A stretch of DNA of 64,000 nucleotides from Phymorhynchus buccinoides (GCA_017654935.2 CM065691.1:27636937-27700936), one strand, 5' to 3'. Positions 26,402 to 61,500 are shown, counted from the stretch's first letter. The notes: a model not told the origin generated them from the letters alone. Numbers and translations are program-made.

Positions 26402-28290
26402 GTAATTTCAATTGTATTGAGAGAGCTTACAGAGTCCTTTCAGATGGCTACGGTATTTTATGGACTATAAGGCGCACCTGATTATAAGGGTTAGGCGCAC
26501 CCCCCAAATTTCAACAAAACTCAGATTTTGTTATTATATTTTCTTATTCTTTTATTAGTCATACTATAAGGCGCAGGGAAAAACATATCGCCTTATCGTC
26601 CGTAACATATGGTATATTCATGAAGTGATCACTCGATGTATGTACTAATGGTAGAATTCTAAGATAAAGAGCTTTATAATGTAGCCACTAACATAGTCTG
26701 GTGGTCGGTTTTTTCTTTGAACTTTAGATAAAAAATTAAAAATTAAGCAAACTAACGAAAACAATCAAACCATATATCACCTACATGTTTTAGCCTAAAT
26801 TGGTTAAGAGGGAAATGAAGATCATTGTTAGTAATTCTAACTACGTTTAGCATTCATTTATTCAATTCGATCATTTTGAAAATTTCACACCATCAGCAGT
26901 TAACCAAATTAATCCACAAATAAAGCTTGAAAGTGATGGAAAAAGAAACGCACACACAACGTACAAAGCATTCAAAATTGAACATTATTTTCATGACTGA
27001 ATCTCTTGACTCGCTATCATCACGATTCAATGACACATTTTACATGACAATTACCTTGCCATATTTCCACCCTCATATTATGAACTAAAAATAGTTGCAA
27101 ACTGTGTAAATGTGTCAGTAAAATTGCAAGCTGGCGTGTGTGTACGAGTAAACTTTTGCACTAACACATAAAAACGTGTCAATGGACACCAATAATCATG
27201 TGTGTTAAATGAGTGTTTATTACCCTCCACAACCATGGTTTGGTGTGTGTGTGTGTGTGTGTGTGCCTGTGTGTGCGTGCGCTGTGTGTGTGTGTGTGTG
27301 TGTGGTGCGTATGCGTATGCGCTATTTATTGTTTATTTATTCTGATTTAGGTGCTTTATAAATAGTGTACTGTTGGGTGAACGAGTTAGTATGAAAGATG
27401 GTTGAAAGCGCACTGAGATGTGCAGCAAGAAATGCGCTCTATAAATATTATATATTATTATTATTATGTGTGTGCAGCGAAACGACGCGCGCGCTCTGAT
27501 TGGCTGGAACCTACAAGAAGTTGCAAGCGGCGGCTCAGAGATAGGATCGTTTTCTATCGCCCTACAACCCACAGCTGCAACCCTACAACCTTGTTGTAGG
27601 CTGCATGAAACTCTTGCAACCACAAAGTTGCAGGTACAACTAGCAAAAGTTGCAGCGTGTGCCGAGCCCTTAATGACAAGAAAGAATGACACTGCTCTTC
27701 TTTTTCTTCGATCACTCAGACAGTTTCCGGTCAATTATGAGCGTAGATGCGTCATGCTGCCGTTATGCGCCTAACTAAGAAATAGTTAGGCCCAGCAAGT
27801 CTGACTTCGGCAGGAGGAAATGTTTTTGAAAGTGTTTCGTGAAAAAAGGCAGGAGAATGGACCGGTAAGGCAGAAAGATAGTAGATGACAGAAAGCAAAG
27901 GGAAAAGGCGGAGTCAAAGAGAGTGACAGATTAGAGGAAGTTACAAGCACAGAACTTCCAGAAGGTGGGGGAACTATTTATACAAAGTGGTAGCCCCACG
28001 GGGGGGGGGCAGGGAGAATGACTGACACTACAATGACACAAGAACATCACACAATGAACATGAAACAAACAAAACATGCATTGAACTCATTATCTTTAAG
28101 CCACATCAACGTCACAGTTTTCTTTGTTATGGGCAGAATGTAACAGCGACAGCAACCAAAGTCACCACCATGCATAATAAAAAACATCACAGATAGAATC
28201 TGAACAAAGCATGATTTGCAGGCATGGTGAAAACATTTGTACAGCAACAGCATGTTTCTTCTCCCCGCATGTGCACGAGGATTAAAAAAA

Positions 28291-28448
28291 CTGGGCCTGT
28301 ATTTCACATTGAGATAGCATGAGACTTAGCATGGTGCTAACTTAGAAGCTCTTCCAATGTCCTATAGGATTTAATAGGACTTTTGGAAGAGCTTCTAAGT
28401 TAGCATCATGCTAAGTCTCATGCTATCTCAACGTGAATACAGGCCCAG
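28291..28448. mobile_element. 158-bp foldback MITE (copy B)
   Basis: Same as 3051-3208, with CCAATGTCC instead of CCGATGTCC and CTTTTGG instead of CTTATGG. Confidence 0.8.
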
Positions 28449-28867
28449 ATCACAATCATCGTTTATTTTATCAACAGGATTGTGCATGAATGAGGAAAGT
28501 ACTGGTGTTGTCGTGAGTGGTTGCACAAATTAAATACATAATCATGCAATCATTATATCTAGAAGTAGAACCTCTTCCAGACAACCTTCCCTATTATGGC
28601 TTTCTCGCTTTTATAAGTCAACTTCAATCAAAATGGTTGCTCTACTCTTATCATAAACATAACCTCATTGTGAACACCAATTGTAGTAGAGATTGCTTCA
28701 ATTATGCTATCCCACGTATGGCAGACCAATGCTCCATCTAATATGCATTATAATGGGCAATAATATCAACTAATTACCGAAAAGTGCACAAGAATGCCAG
28801 ATTTGTCAGAATATTAGTTGAAATGATGTTTCAATGTACCTGCATCCTTACTGGGAACAAGAGAAAG

Positions 28868-30945
28868 GAGACCGACCAACACAGAGAGAGAGAAGGTGGG
28901 CGAGGGAAGAGATGACAAGAGGACAGAGAGAAAGAAGAGAGGCCGACAGAGAGAGACAAAGACAGAGAGAGAAGGTGGGTGAGGGAAGAGATGACAAGAG
29001 GACAGAGAGAAAGAGAGAGAGGCTGACAGAGAGAGACAAAGACAGAGAGAGAAGGTGGGTGAGGGAAGAGATGACAAGAGGACAGAGAGAAAGAGAGAGA
29101 GGCCGACAGAGAGAGACAAAGACAGAGAGAGAAGGTGGGCGAGGGAAGAGATGACAAGAGGACAGAGAGAAAGAGAGAGAGGCCGACAGAGAGAGACAAA
29201 GACAGAGAGAGAAGGTGGGTGAGGGAAGAGATGACAAGAGGACAGAGAGAAAGAGAGAGAGGCTGACAGAGAGAGACAAAGACAGAGAGAGAAGGTGGGT
29301 GAGGGAAGAGATGACAAGAGGACAGAGAGAAAGAGAGAGAGGCCGACAGAGAGAGACAAAGACAGAGAGAGAAGGTGGGTGAGGGAAGAGATGACAAGAG
29401 GACAGAGAGAAAGAGAGAGAGGCCGACAGAGAGAGACAAAGACAGAGAGAGAAGGTGGGTGAGGGAAGAGATGACAAGAGGACAGAGAGAAAGAGAGAGA
29501 GGCTGACAGAGAGAGACAAAGACAGAGAGAGAAGGTGGGTGAGGGAAGAGATGACAAGAGGACAGAGAGAAAGAGAGAGAGGCCGACAGAGAGAGACAAA
29601 GACAGAGAGAGAGGTGGGTGAGGGAAGAGATGACAAGAGGACAGAGAGAAAGAGAGAGAGGCCGACAGAGAGAGACAAAGACAGAGAGAGAAGGTGGGTG
29701 AGGGAAGAGATGACAAGAGGACAGAGAGAAAAAGAGAGAGGCCGACAGACAGAGAGAGAGGTGGGTGAGGGAAGAGATGACAAGAGGACAGAGAGAAAGA
29801 GAGAGAGAGAGAGAGACAGACAGAGAGAGAAGGTGGGTGAGGGAAGAGATGACAAGAGGACAGAGAGAAAGAGAGAGACGCCGACAGACAGAGAGAGAAG
29901 GTGGGTGAGGGAAGAGATGACAAGAGGACAGAGAGAAAGAGACGCGGACAGACAGAGAGAGAAGGTGGGTGAGGGAAGAGATGACAAGAGGACAGAGAGA
30001 AAGAGACGCGGACAGACAGAGAGAGAAGGTGGGTGAGGGAAGAGATGACAAGATGACAGAGAGGCCGACAGACAGAGAGAGAAGGTGGGTGAGGGAAGAG
30101 ATGACAAGAGGACAGAGAGAAAGAGACGCGGACAGACAGAGAGAGAAGGTGGGTGAGGGAAGAGATGACAAGAGGACAGAGAGGCCGACAGACAGAGAGA
30201 GAAGGTGGGTGAGGGAAGAGATGACAAGAGGACAGAGAGAAAGAGACGCGGACAGACAGAGAGAGAAGGTGGGTGAGGGAAGAGATGACAAGAGGACAGA
30301 GAGAAAGAGAGACGCCGACAGACAGAGAGAGAAGGTGGGAGAGGGAAGAGATGACAAAGAGGCCGACAGACAGAGAGAGAAGGTGGGTGAGGGAAGAGAT
30401 GACAAGAGGACAGAGAGAAAAAGAGAGAGGCCGACAGACAGAGAGAGAAGGTGGGAGAGGGAAGAGATGACAAGAGGACAGAGAGGCCGACAGACAGAGA
30501 GAGAAGGTGGGTGAGGGAAGAGATGACAAGAGGACAGAGAGAAAAAGAGAGAGGCCGACAGACAGAGAGAAGGTGGGTGAGGGAAGAGATGACAAGAGGA
30601 CAGAAAGAAAAAGAGAGACGTTGACAGACAGAGAGAGAGGTGGGTGAGGGAAGAGATGACAAGAGGACAGAGAGGCCGACAGACAGAGAGAGAAGGTGGG
30701 AGAAGGAAGAGAGGACAGAGAGGCCGACAGACAGAGAGAGAAGGTAGGTGAGGGAAGAGATGACAAGAGGACAGAGACGCGTTGACAGACAGAGAGAAGG
30801 TGGGTGAGGGAAGAGATGACAAGAGGACAGAGAGAAAGAGAGAGACGCCGACAGACAGAGAGAGAAGGTGGGAGAGGGAAGAGATGACAAGAGGACAGAG
30901 AGAAAGAGAGAGAGGCCGACAGACAGAGACAAAGACAGAGAGAGT
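28868..30945. repeat. expanded 80-bp minisatellite (copy B) with shortened variants
   Basis: The first about 10 units match copy A. The rest (from about 29700) are shortened variants of about 45-75 bp that lack the GACAAAGACAGAG part and carry GACAGACAGAG. All frames on the minus strand stay open for up to 730 codons of Leu/Ser/Pro. I treat this as noncoding. Confidence 0.95.
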
Positions 30946-30950
30946 ATTGT

Positions 30951-32014
30951 GAGCTGAATAGTCTCTAGTAAGGTATTAATCTCACTAGAGTACCAAAGGG
31001 GGTTGCGTACCCCTCCAAAATGACGCAAGCAATGATGCAAGCATGACGTGATTTCTTTACGATCTCTACGATTTCAAGGGGGTTGGGGGTACGCACGTAC
31101 CCAACCAAAGCGCAGACCTGTTAGTACTCTACATAACAATTTATTAAAACTCATTCAACACTGGCCGATTGCTTCCCTTTACAACCGTTCAACACGAATG
31201 TACGCTATAGCGTACATAGTGTTTACCATTCACAACTCCGCGAAGCCATGCAACCCGAACTGGTATAGAAGTGTTCCTCTACGGTCCCTTAATAGTTTTC
31301 AACCAATGAAATCACTTCCAGTCTATTTTTAGTACCGCAATGAATGCAAATGAGTCACTACCCCTCTCTTCATCTTCTTTGTCATGCTTTTTTTAAAATC
31401 TGCTAATAATAAAAATTTTACTTTGGAATTATAGCATATGCTAGCTTTTATTATTATAAACAATACCGCAAATTTTCAAAACTGCGGCTAAGCATTATTT
31501 TTTAAATAATTTTTATGTAATGATGCAAACCTGCCTAGTGTGGAACGTTTGTGCGCGGCATGTACGCTATAGCGTACATTAGTGTTGAGAGTAGTAAATA
31601 CAAAAACTTGTGGCGGTGCCATAGCCGATGGGGTTTAACCGAGGCGTGGTCACCGCTACAGCTATCTGTATTAATTTTAAAAATCGGGACTTTACTGGTT
31701 TCGTACTGCCTCCGGGCATTGCCTCCAGTATTGTTCCCACCATATTTGTATTTACAAATGTCCCATATGTGTCTGGTTCAGACCGAGAGGACGTAAAACA
31801 CCATTTTCGCCTCGCCTTAGTGTTGAGAGTTAAAATAAAGTTGCAATATGTTTCAGTCCATGTTTTGCTTACAGACATTCATACAAAATAATCTGTTCAC
31901 AATCTTTAGTTCATTGTTATCTGAGTAAATGGGTGTCTTTTGTGCTAAAAACACAAAGAAGCCATACATATTTTTTTGTAAAAGGCATACATTCACTGTA
32001 TAATTTGTGTTCTA
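30951..32014. other. no gene seen
   Basis: Contains two 20-bp palindromes (31198-31217, 31560-31579) and the repeat at 31607-31830. No coding signal. Confidence 0.6.
31607..31830. repeat. interspersed repeat, copy of 22500-22690
   Basis: Extends further left than the 22.5-kb copy (TGGCGGTGCCATAGCCGATG), and this left part matches the inverted 15895-16012 segment. Confidence 0.65.
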
Positions 32015-32205
32015 ATTTCTGCCTAAAGCTATATATAAATTTTGTTCTAAGTTCTGTCTAAAGCTAGGTATAAATTTTGTTCCATGTTCTGTCTAAAGCT
32101 AGGTATAAATTTTGTTCCAAGTTCTGTCTAAAGCTAGGTATAAATTTTGTTCCACGTTCTGTCTAAAACTAGGTATAAATTTCATTCCACGTTCTGTCTA
32201 AAGCT
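32015..32205. repeat. 35-bp tandem repeat
   Basis: About five units of AAAGCTAGGTATAAATTTTG TTCCA[A/T/C]GTTCTGTCT. Confidence 0.85.
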
Positions 32206-33139
32206 AGGGCCATAACTGTGAAAGAGTGCTGAAAGTCTTTCAGGACGAAAGGTCGAAAAAGGCCTTAGCAAGAGACTTCACCAGTGATATTTCATTGGCA
32301 AGAAATAGTTCAGGCCATGCTATAATATCCTACCAATGGTTCACTTTGACTCATCAGAGACGACAGATATAATTATCAACGTCAAACTGTTTTGTTTCTA
32401 AGAATGGGTGGACAAGTATTAAGTCATCAAAAATGTCCCATCAAATCGTAACTGTCAATTGTGTTCATTTCGTGGTAAGTTGACGGGCTAACTCATTTTA
32501 CCAGTCATGCAATCTGGAAAGAAAAGTCATCCTGTTTCAAACAACATGTTTTCATTAACTGTAGGTTTCTTCAATTATACTGTATTAATTTTTAGATAAA
32601 AACTGGACGTACGGCAGGCTGATTTATGGGAATACTATTTTCAACATTATTTCTTCTTTACTACGACTTTAGACCAAAAGTCTGATAACCTATTCGAGTA
32701 AAAACAAATTGCTCTTTCATACCATGACTATTTTAACAAACTAATGAGCATCCATTATTTCATAAGCAAAGTCATATTGTGCTTAAAAAAAAGGACAAAC
32801 ATAACAACTGAAAACAATGATACAAAAAACGATGACAGAATTGATTTGCTTTCTTCATTTACACAACAAATCATGACTTCTGTTCACCATTGCATTATCT
32901 AATACATAACTATACTGACCAGTATACTCCATTACTGATTAGTCAGCAACTCACAAAAATAACAAGAAAACCCCCCACCCCAAACATCTTTAATGCCCTC
33001 TAAAAAGTACAACTAGAAAGTAAAATCAGCTAACATTACTTTTTAACCCATTATCTTTTTGTCTGCTGTTGCAACATCTCTATCAAAACATAATTTTACT
33101 TCACATCAACGCAAACAGTCCAATTCAGGCATGCTTTTC
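32206..33139. other. no gene seen
   Basis: AT-rich unique sequence between two tandem arrays, downstream of SLAIN. Confidence 0.6.
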
Positions 33140-33655
33140 ATTGCAATAAACTTAAAGTGTTTCTCAACCGCTTATCAGTTTGTAATTCTAAACCTAAGTT
33201 AGAAAAATCAGTTCTTTTATTGCAATAAACCTAAGTTAGAAAAATCAGTTCTTTTATTGCAATAATATAAATCGTTTCTCAATTGATGATTAGTTTGCAT
33301 TTCTAAACCTAAGTTCAAACAAATTAGTTCTTTTATTGCAATAAACATAAATCGTTTCTCAATTGATGATTAGTTTGCATTTCTAAACCTAAGTTCAAAC
33401 AAATTAGTTCTTTTATTGCAATAAACATAAATCGTTTCTCAATTGATGATTAGTTTGCATTTCTAAACCTAAGTTTTAAAAAATTAGTTCTTTTATTGCA
33501 ATAAACATAAATCGTTTCTCAACTGATGATTAGTTCGCAATTCTAAACCTAAGTTAGAAAAATCAGTTATTTTATTGCAATAAGCTTAAGCTGCTTCTCA
33601 ATGTGATGATTAGTTTGCAATTCTAAATCTGAGTTAGAAAAGTCAGTTGAGTTAA
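33140..33655. repeat. 80-bp tandem repeat downstream of SLAIN
   Basis: About six units containing TTCTAAACCTAAGTT, TTAGTTCTTTTATTGCAATA and AATTGATGATTAGTTTGCAT. Exact 80-bp spacing at 33301, 33381, 33461, 33541. Each unit has AATAAA on both strands (TTTTATTGCAATAAA), so it can supply the SLAIN polyadenylation signal. Confidence 0.9.
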
Positions 33656-34445
33656 ATCAAGGCGAACATGAAATGAATGAGATCAAAGGCATATAAAACA
33701 AATGAAGGAGTTCCTAACACGGCTATCACAATTCTGAGGGGTAAAAGCCAAAAGCTACTATCAGCTTTCTTGAATCCTTTTCTGATAGAATCCTTTGGCA
33801 TTCATCCATCGCAAAATGCATCGCGGGCAGTCTTCATATCATGTTGCTAAGACTCTCTGCCGGCCCGAGAGAAAAGCTGCTGATTTCTCCATAATATTAA
33901 ATGTAAAAGCTGTACTTCTGTAAGCAAGGAAAGCAAGCAAACCAATGGCAAGATTCACACGCAGTCTAATGTGAAACAAAGCGCCCGGTTGCAGCAAATA
34001 AATGATACAGAATGGAACAGCATTGCTGAAGGGAAGAGGTTTAGTTCCCCAGACATTTGCACAGTAGTTAGGGTAAGTGATCTACTTTTATAAAAAGAGA
34101 TAATCACTCATTATCCATCACGTCTCCACTTCCAACAACCTTTCATTCGTCTAAAAAGTGACCTCCTTTACAAAAAGACAATCACTTACTATCCCCCTGG
34201 TTTCCATATTCAAACACTGTATGATTCACTTATCACCCTCCTTCTTTCCTTATTCCAACTCTTGACGAGTGTCTTCACCGCGATGCAGACTGAATTCAAC
34301 GTCTGTGCATTCCTGGCTCGCTATCCCCAAGTAATGTCATGATGTACACATAAAAAAAAGCGGCCCCGCAGCCCACAATGCACCAGAGCTATGCTGATTA
34401 ATCAACAATAATTTACGGAGAGACGCCCAGTCGTTGCAAGTCCTG
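33656..34445 (-). other. likely SLAIN 3' UTR
   Basis: Unique sequence directly after the SLAIN stop on the minus strand, with no AATAAA until the 80-bp array at about 33576. Inferred from position only. Confidence 0.45.
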
Positions 34446-57138
<22,693 letters not shown>

Positions 57139-57300
57139 ATTGTGTATCTTTCAAAATGCGCCACATGTAAACCAACTCTACTCTTTTACATTTTCCATAG
57201 GACTCCTCTCGGAAAGTAGCCAGCCGCCATATTTACACACATCACGCATGCGTATTGTTACTTCCTCCGTATAATCTCTGTCCTACTTTCGCATTTACAT
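57139..57300 (-). promoter_or_regulatory. SLAIN 5' leader and likely promoter
   Basis: Unique, relatively GC-rich sequence directly upstream of the SLAIN start. On the gene strand it contains AAATATGGCGGC (57234-57223), a YY1-type site that commonly lies just downstream of a start point. An alternating CGCATGCG (57245-57252) resembles an NRF1 half palindrome. No TATA box is obvious, consistent with a housekeeping promoter. The assignment is inferred from motifs and position only. Confidence 0.5.
57186..57230 (-). CDS. possible 14-codon upstream ORF in SLAIN leader
   Basis: The ATG inside the YY1-type ATGGCGGC motif opens MAAGYFPRGVLWKM and stops at TAA, 48 bp before the SLAIN ATG and without overlap. 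It would be translated only if transcription starts upstream of 57230. Such leader ORFs can lower main-ORF translation. No other evidence that it is used. Confidence 0.25.
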   Translation of the reverse strand: MAAGYFPRGVLWKM

Positions 57301-57439
57301 GAAAGAAAATGTCTCAAACTAGATCAGAGAATGAGGACAACTAGACCTCGCGGCCTCTTAATGTGTCCTTTCTGATTATTTGTATTCTTTTTCATGATTG
57401 GCAAGACTAGGACGCTTTTAGATGTGTTAATCATATACA

Positions 57440-57713
57440 CATTTCAATTGTTGAATCTTGGGGTCTTTATCGAGGAGGTTTTTGAACTGATTGGGTTAGG
57501 TGCCAATTTGATATGTGCTGGAAGAGAATTCCAGTAGGCCTATTTAGTGACTCTGTTACTAAAGAAATTCTTTCTAATGTTAGTTCTGCTGTATTGGGTT
57601 AGTAATTTCAAATCATTATTCCTAGTTTTTGAGTAGTTTTAGAAAGTTGTATCAAATGTTTGTTAGTCAGTAATATCAGAACTGTAAAAGATTGTATAAA
57701 CATTTATTAAACT
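57440..57713 (-). pseudogene. LINE 3' coding end, minus strand
   Basis: The reverse complement encodes TRNNDLKLLTQYSRTNIRKNF and a W..LPAHIKLAPN stretch, the same C-terminal region as the plus-strand LINE near 22.1 kb. It is split from its upstream part (58470-58760) by a Helitron-like insertion. Confidence 0.7.
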
Positions 57714-58420
57714 AGAGCGTTAAGACGCTAAATCACCAACCGTTCGGTTAAGACGCTAAATCACAAACTGCAGCGTTTTCGGCTCCAGTGACCTTGACCT
57801 TTGACCCATGACCTTCATTATCGAACTTGGCCTCGATCTTCCTACTACCTACCAGCATGCAAAATTTGAGCACCCTAAGTCCATCCGTTCAAACGCTAGA
57901 GAGGATACATACAAACAAACAAACATACAACTAGAGCGTTAAGACGCTAAATCACCAACCGCGCGGCAGCGTTATTCGGCTCCAGTGACCTTGACCTTTG
58001 ACCTGTGAAGGGCCCCTAAGGCTAACCACTGACCGGCTTCACTCCTTTCCCTTCCTTCCTTTTCGGTTAAGACGCTAAATCACAAACTGCAGCGTTTTCG
58101 GCTCCAGTGACCTTGACCTTTGACCCATGACCTTCATTATCGAACTTGGGCTAGATCTCTCCATTACCTACCTGCATGCAACATTTGAGCATCCTAAGTC
58201 TATCCGTTCAAACGATAGAGAGGATACCGCGCGGCAGCGTTATTCGGCTCCAGTGACCTTGACCTTTGACCCATAACCTTCATCGAACTTGGCCTAGATC
58301 TTCCTACTACCTACCCGCATGCAAAATTTGAGCACCCTAAGTCCATCCGTTCAAACGCTAGAGAGGATACAGACATACATACATACATAGTCCGCCTCAG
58401 ACACGAGTGAAAACATTACC
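57714..58420. repeat. tandem-like interspersed repeat with nuclear-receptor half sites
   Basis: Three to four partial units of GAGCGTTAAGACGCTAAATC, GGCTCCAGTGACCTTGACCT and CATCCGTTCAAACGCTAGAG. It splits a minus-strand LINE. TGACCTTGACCTTTGACCC-type sites lie at 57789, 57986, 58108 and 58254. Confidence 0.75.
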
Positions 58421-58469
58421 AATCCGCTCTCTACGATCACGGTTGGTAATCACCACGTAGTCGCCGATA

Positions 58470-58760
58470 TCATAGTTTTAGGGATGGTAAATTCAATTTA
58501 TGTAACCTGTCACCATTATCTAAATTTCGTAATGCTTTTACTAGTTTGGTTGCTCTCCTTTGAACACGTTCAATAGCCTGAGACTGTCTTTTTAGGAACG
58601 GATTCCAAATTAAGTTGCCATATTCCAAATGGGGTCTTACCAAACTTTTATACAGATTTACAAACACCTCTCCATTCAGTCCTATAAAGCTCCTCCATAT
58701 TAATCCTAACATTTTGTTTGCTTTAATAATTGCGGATGTTATATGCAAACTAGGTAAGTA
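58470..58760 (-). pseudogene. LINE RT thumb fragment, minus strand
   Basis: 92 open codons: HITSAIIKANKMLGLIWRSF, VNLYKSLVRPHLEYGNLIWN, RQSQAIERVQRRATKLVKAL. Clearly the same family as 21.7-21.9 kb. It is truncated upstream and its C-terminal continuation is at 57440-57713. Confidence 0.8.
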
Positions 58761-58779
58761 GGTAGATTAGGCCTCGCGA

Positions 58780-59350
58780 AAATCGTTGGGGCTAGAGTCT
58801 TGAGACTTGGCATGGATGTACTTTCGCTTATGGCCGTTCTGATGATGGCGTACCAATGAAGGTCAAGGTCAAGGTCAGGGAGATCGGTATGCCTTGAAAG
58901 TGGTAGGGGTCTAATGATTGGGTTTTACTGTCCCACGCATATCTCCCGAACTGCTTTACCGAATCGTTTCCAGTTTTGTGTGGTGGCGTGTCACCATGAG
59001 AGAAGGCATCCGCGCATAAATTATCAGCGTCATGACCTTCACCTTGGCGTATGACCTTGAAAACCGAAAATCTTTAAGGGGCTATAACGTCCACACCGTT
59101 GATCTTAGGGACTGTAGGTACTTTGGCTTATGGTTGTTCTGATGATTGCATACCGATCAAGGTCAAGGTCATGGAGATCGGTAGGCCTTGAAAGTGGTAG
59201 GGGTCAAATTTTTTTATTTTCAGCCACCAAAGTAAAAATACAATATTTTGCGAACCCGGTGAAACCTGTACTCAGCGGTACTGGTACTTGGCGTTACCTG
59301 TACAAGGCGTTACCGGTACTAGGCGTTACCGGTACGGGACGTTGCGCTAG
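58780..59350 (+). mobile_element. Helitron-like element, 5'-truncated relative of 6043-6861
   Basis: Colinear with 6270-6861 (TCTTGA[A]ACTTGGCATGGATG onward) and ends in the same GCGTTGCGCTAG|T. It interrupts minus-strand LINE sequence. Confidence 0.5.
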
Positions 59351-59475
59351 TAGGACTTATTTTTACATGCTTTAACAAATTTTGTGGATCTTCTGTGAAC
59401 TTGTTCAATTGCTATTGATTGTCTTTTTAGGTTAGGATGCCATACAGTTGCCGTATTCTAAGTGAATGGAAATCA
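59351..59475 (-). pseudogene. short LINE RT scrap, minus strand
   Basis: The reverse complement gives PHSEYGNCMAS and KKTINSN.TSSQKIHKIC-type remnants of the RPHLEYGN...RRSTKF region, with stops. It lies directly beyond the Helitron-like 3' end. Confidence 0.5.
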
Positions 59476-59679
59476 AAATCAAGCGAGCTTTTGCCCTTTT
59501 ACTATACGCTCAAACTATAGCGTGAAAACGCTAGATCAACCAGTTGCGGGGCAGCATTTTCGGGTCCAGTAACCTTGCAGGAATTTAACAAACAAATTAA
59601 ACACCCCTAAAACTAAAGTCCGATCAAACAGTCCCCACATGCAACATGGCTTTAATTAGGACAGGAAGATCTTGAAATG

Positions 59680-60390
59680 ACGGATGTCATGGACAATTTT
59701 ACTAAGTTTTTAGACGAAAATTAAACTTTTGATGTGGTATATCTAGATTTTCGCAAGGCTTTTGACTCCAGTCTTATGGTATTGCTAAAAACATATTAAA
59801 ATGCGCGTGGATAGGAAATGTTCTTAAGGGCAGAACACAAAAGGTACGAATAAACGGTAAATATTCTTCCGAAGCAGCAGTGTTGAGTGACATTACACCA
59901 GGCAGCATCCTAGGCCCCATTCTGTTCACAGTCTTCATAAATGATCTACCGGATCAAGTAGAATGTAGTACTATAATTATGTGGGTTTTTTGCGGACGAT
60001 ACCAAAATATACAATACTTCAAATAATTCTAAAACAATTCAACATCATGACATTGACAAACTGATAAACTGGTCAGAGAAATGGAATTTGTATTTTAATG
60101 ATAGTAAATAATGTATAAGGTAATGCATGCTTTCGTTGTTGTTGGATTGTGTCTTGTGCAAAACCAAAACGATTTCCTTTGTATTACGATGCACTGATTG
60201 GCTGATTAAAGAATCTTGAATCTTGAATCTTGAATCTGGGTAAGAATAATCCAAGTTGCAATTATAAAATCTCACACGGTACCAACAAACATATTCTAGA
60301 AACTTCAAAAGAAGAAAAGGATCTTGGTGTCATCTTTGATTCTGGATTAACATTTGATAATCACATTAACACGGCCGCAAAGCAACAATA
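59680..60390 (+). pseudogene. decayed LINE RT with nested short insertion
   Basis: Frames contain MDNFTKFLDEN, VVYLDFRKAFDS (motif A), a degraded SITPGSILGPILFTVFINDLP (motif B), FADDTKIYN (motif C), and after an interruption IFDSGLTFDNHINTA (thumb). A short sequence at about 60131-60236, ending in three TTGAATC repeats, interrupts the RT. An (AG)n tract follows at 60400. Confidence 0.75.
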
Positions 60391-60399
60391 TTTGAAGAG

Positions 60400-60501
<102 letters not shown>

Positions 60502-61000
60502 ACACGCACACGCACGTGCTCTTTCAGTTGTTGTTTTCTCAAAGGAGCCAGAATGGTCAACATAGGTCGCCCTGGGCCCTCAAAAGAAAATGTGGTAGGT
60601 TCCAGTCCCACCAGATAAAGTCACCACTTCAGGAATGGAGATAAGTTGGTCAGTAATGGGGGGGATTCAGAGAACATCTAAACTGCGTGTCGTTCACAGG
60701 AATGAGCGCTTCTGGTCACCCAAGTGAAGAGCGTCAACGGGATGGCATATGGTGGTGGTGAATGACAACAGGAGTAATTAAGCTCATACCTCAGCCAGAG
60801 TAGCAATAGAAGAGGTCATTCGCAACAGCTCCTCATTCCTCAGTGTCGGACGCAGTAATTTAAGCTAGCTGCCAGAGCTCCTTCTTTCCCCGGACAATTA
60901 GGTAGTGGAATGACCTGCCAGCATCAGCAGTGGAGGCCAGAACTCCAGAGAGTTTCGCAGCCGAAGCCTGGAAGTATCTGAATGGACACCCGCCTGTTTC

Positions 61001-61500
61001 NNNNNNNNNNNNNNNNNNNNNNNNNNNNNNNNNNNNNNNNNNNNNNNNNNNNNNNNNNNNNNNNNNNNNNNNNNNNNNNNNNNNNNNNNNNNNNNNNNNN
61101 NNNNNNNNNNNNNNNNNNNNNNNNNNNNNNNNNNNNNNNNNNNNNNNNNNNNNNNNNNNNNNNNNNNNNNNNNNNNNNNNNNNNNNNNNNNNNNNNNNNN
61201 NNNNNNNNNNNNNNNNNNNNNNNNNNNNNNNNNNNNNNNNNNNNNNNNNNNNNNNNNNNNNNNNNNNNNNNNNNNNNNNNNNNNNNNNNNNNNNNNNNNN
61301 NNNNNNNNNNNNNNNNNNNNNNNNNNNNNNNNNNNNNNNNNNNNNNNNNNNNNNNNNNNNNNNNNNNNNNNNNNNNNNNNNNNNNNNNNNNNNNNNNNNN
61401 NNNNNNNNNNNNNNNNNNNNNNNNNNNNNNNNNNNNNNNNNNNNNNNNNNNNNNNNNNNNNNNNNNNNNNNNNNNNNNNNNNNNNNNNNNNNNNNNNNNN
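61001..61500. other. assembly gap (500 N)
   Basis: Exactly 500 N, a conventional scaffold gap size, so the true distance is unknown. Inverted copy C starts on its right edge. Confidence 0.99.

Larger units (their letters stand above)
25247..30950. repeat. segmental duplication copy B
   Basis: Direct copy of 1-4290. The same piggyBac-like MITE, foldback elements and (GT)n lie in the same order. The terminal minisatellite is about 2.1 kb here and about 0.66 kb in copy A. Right flanks after the arrays are unrelated (4290 onward versus 30950 onward). Confidence 0.95.

Noticed and set aside
28814..31040. Minus-strand open frames of 650-730 codons rich in Leu/Ser/Pro
   Set aside because: They run through the 80-bp purine-rich minisatellite. 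All frames are open because the pyrimidine strand cannot form stop codons, and the same artefact is in copy A (3574-4322).
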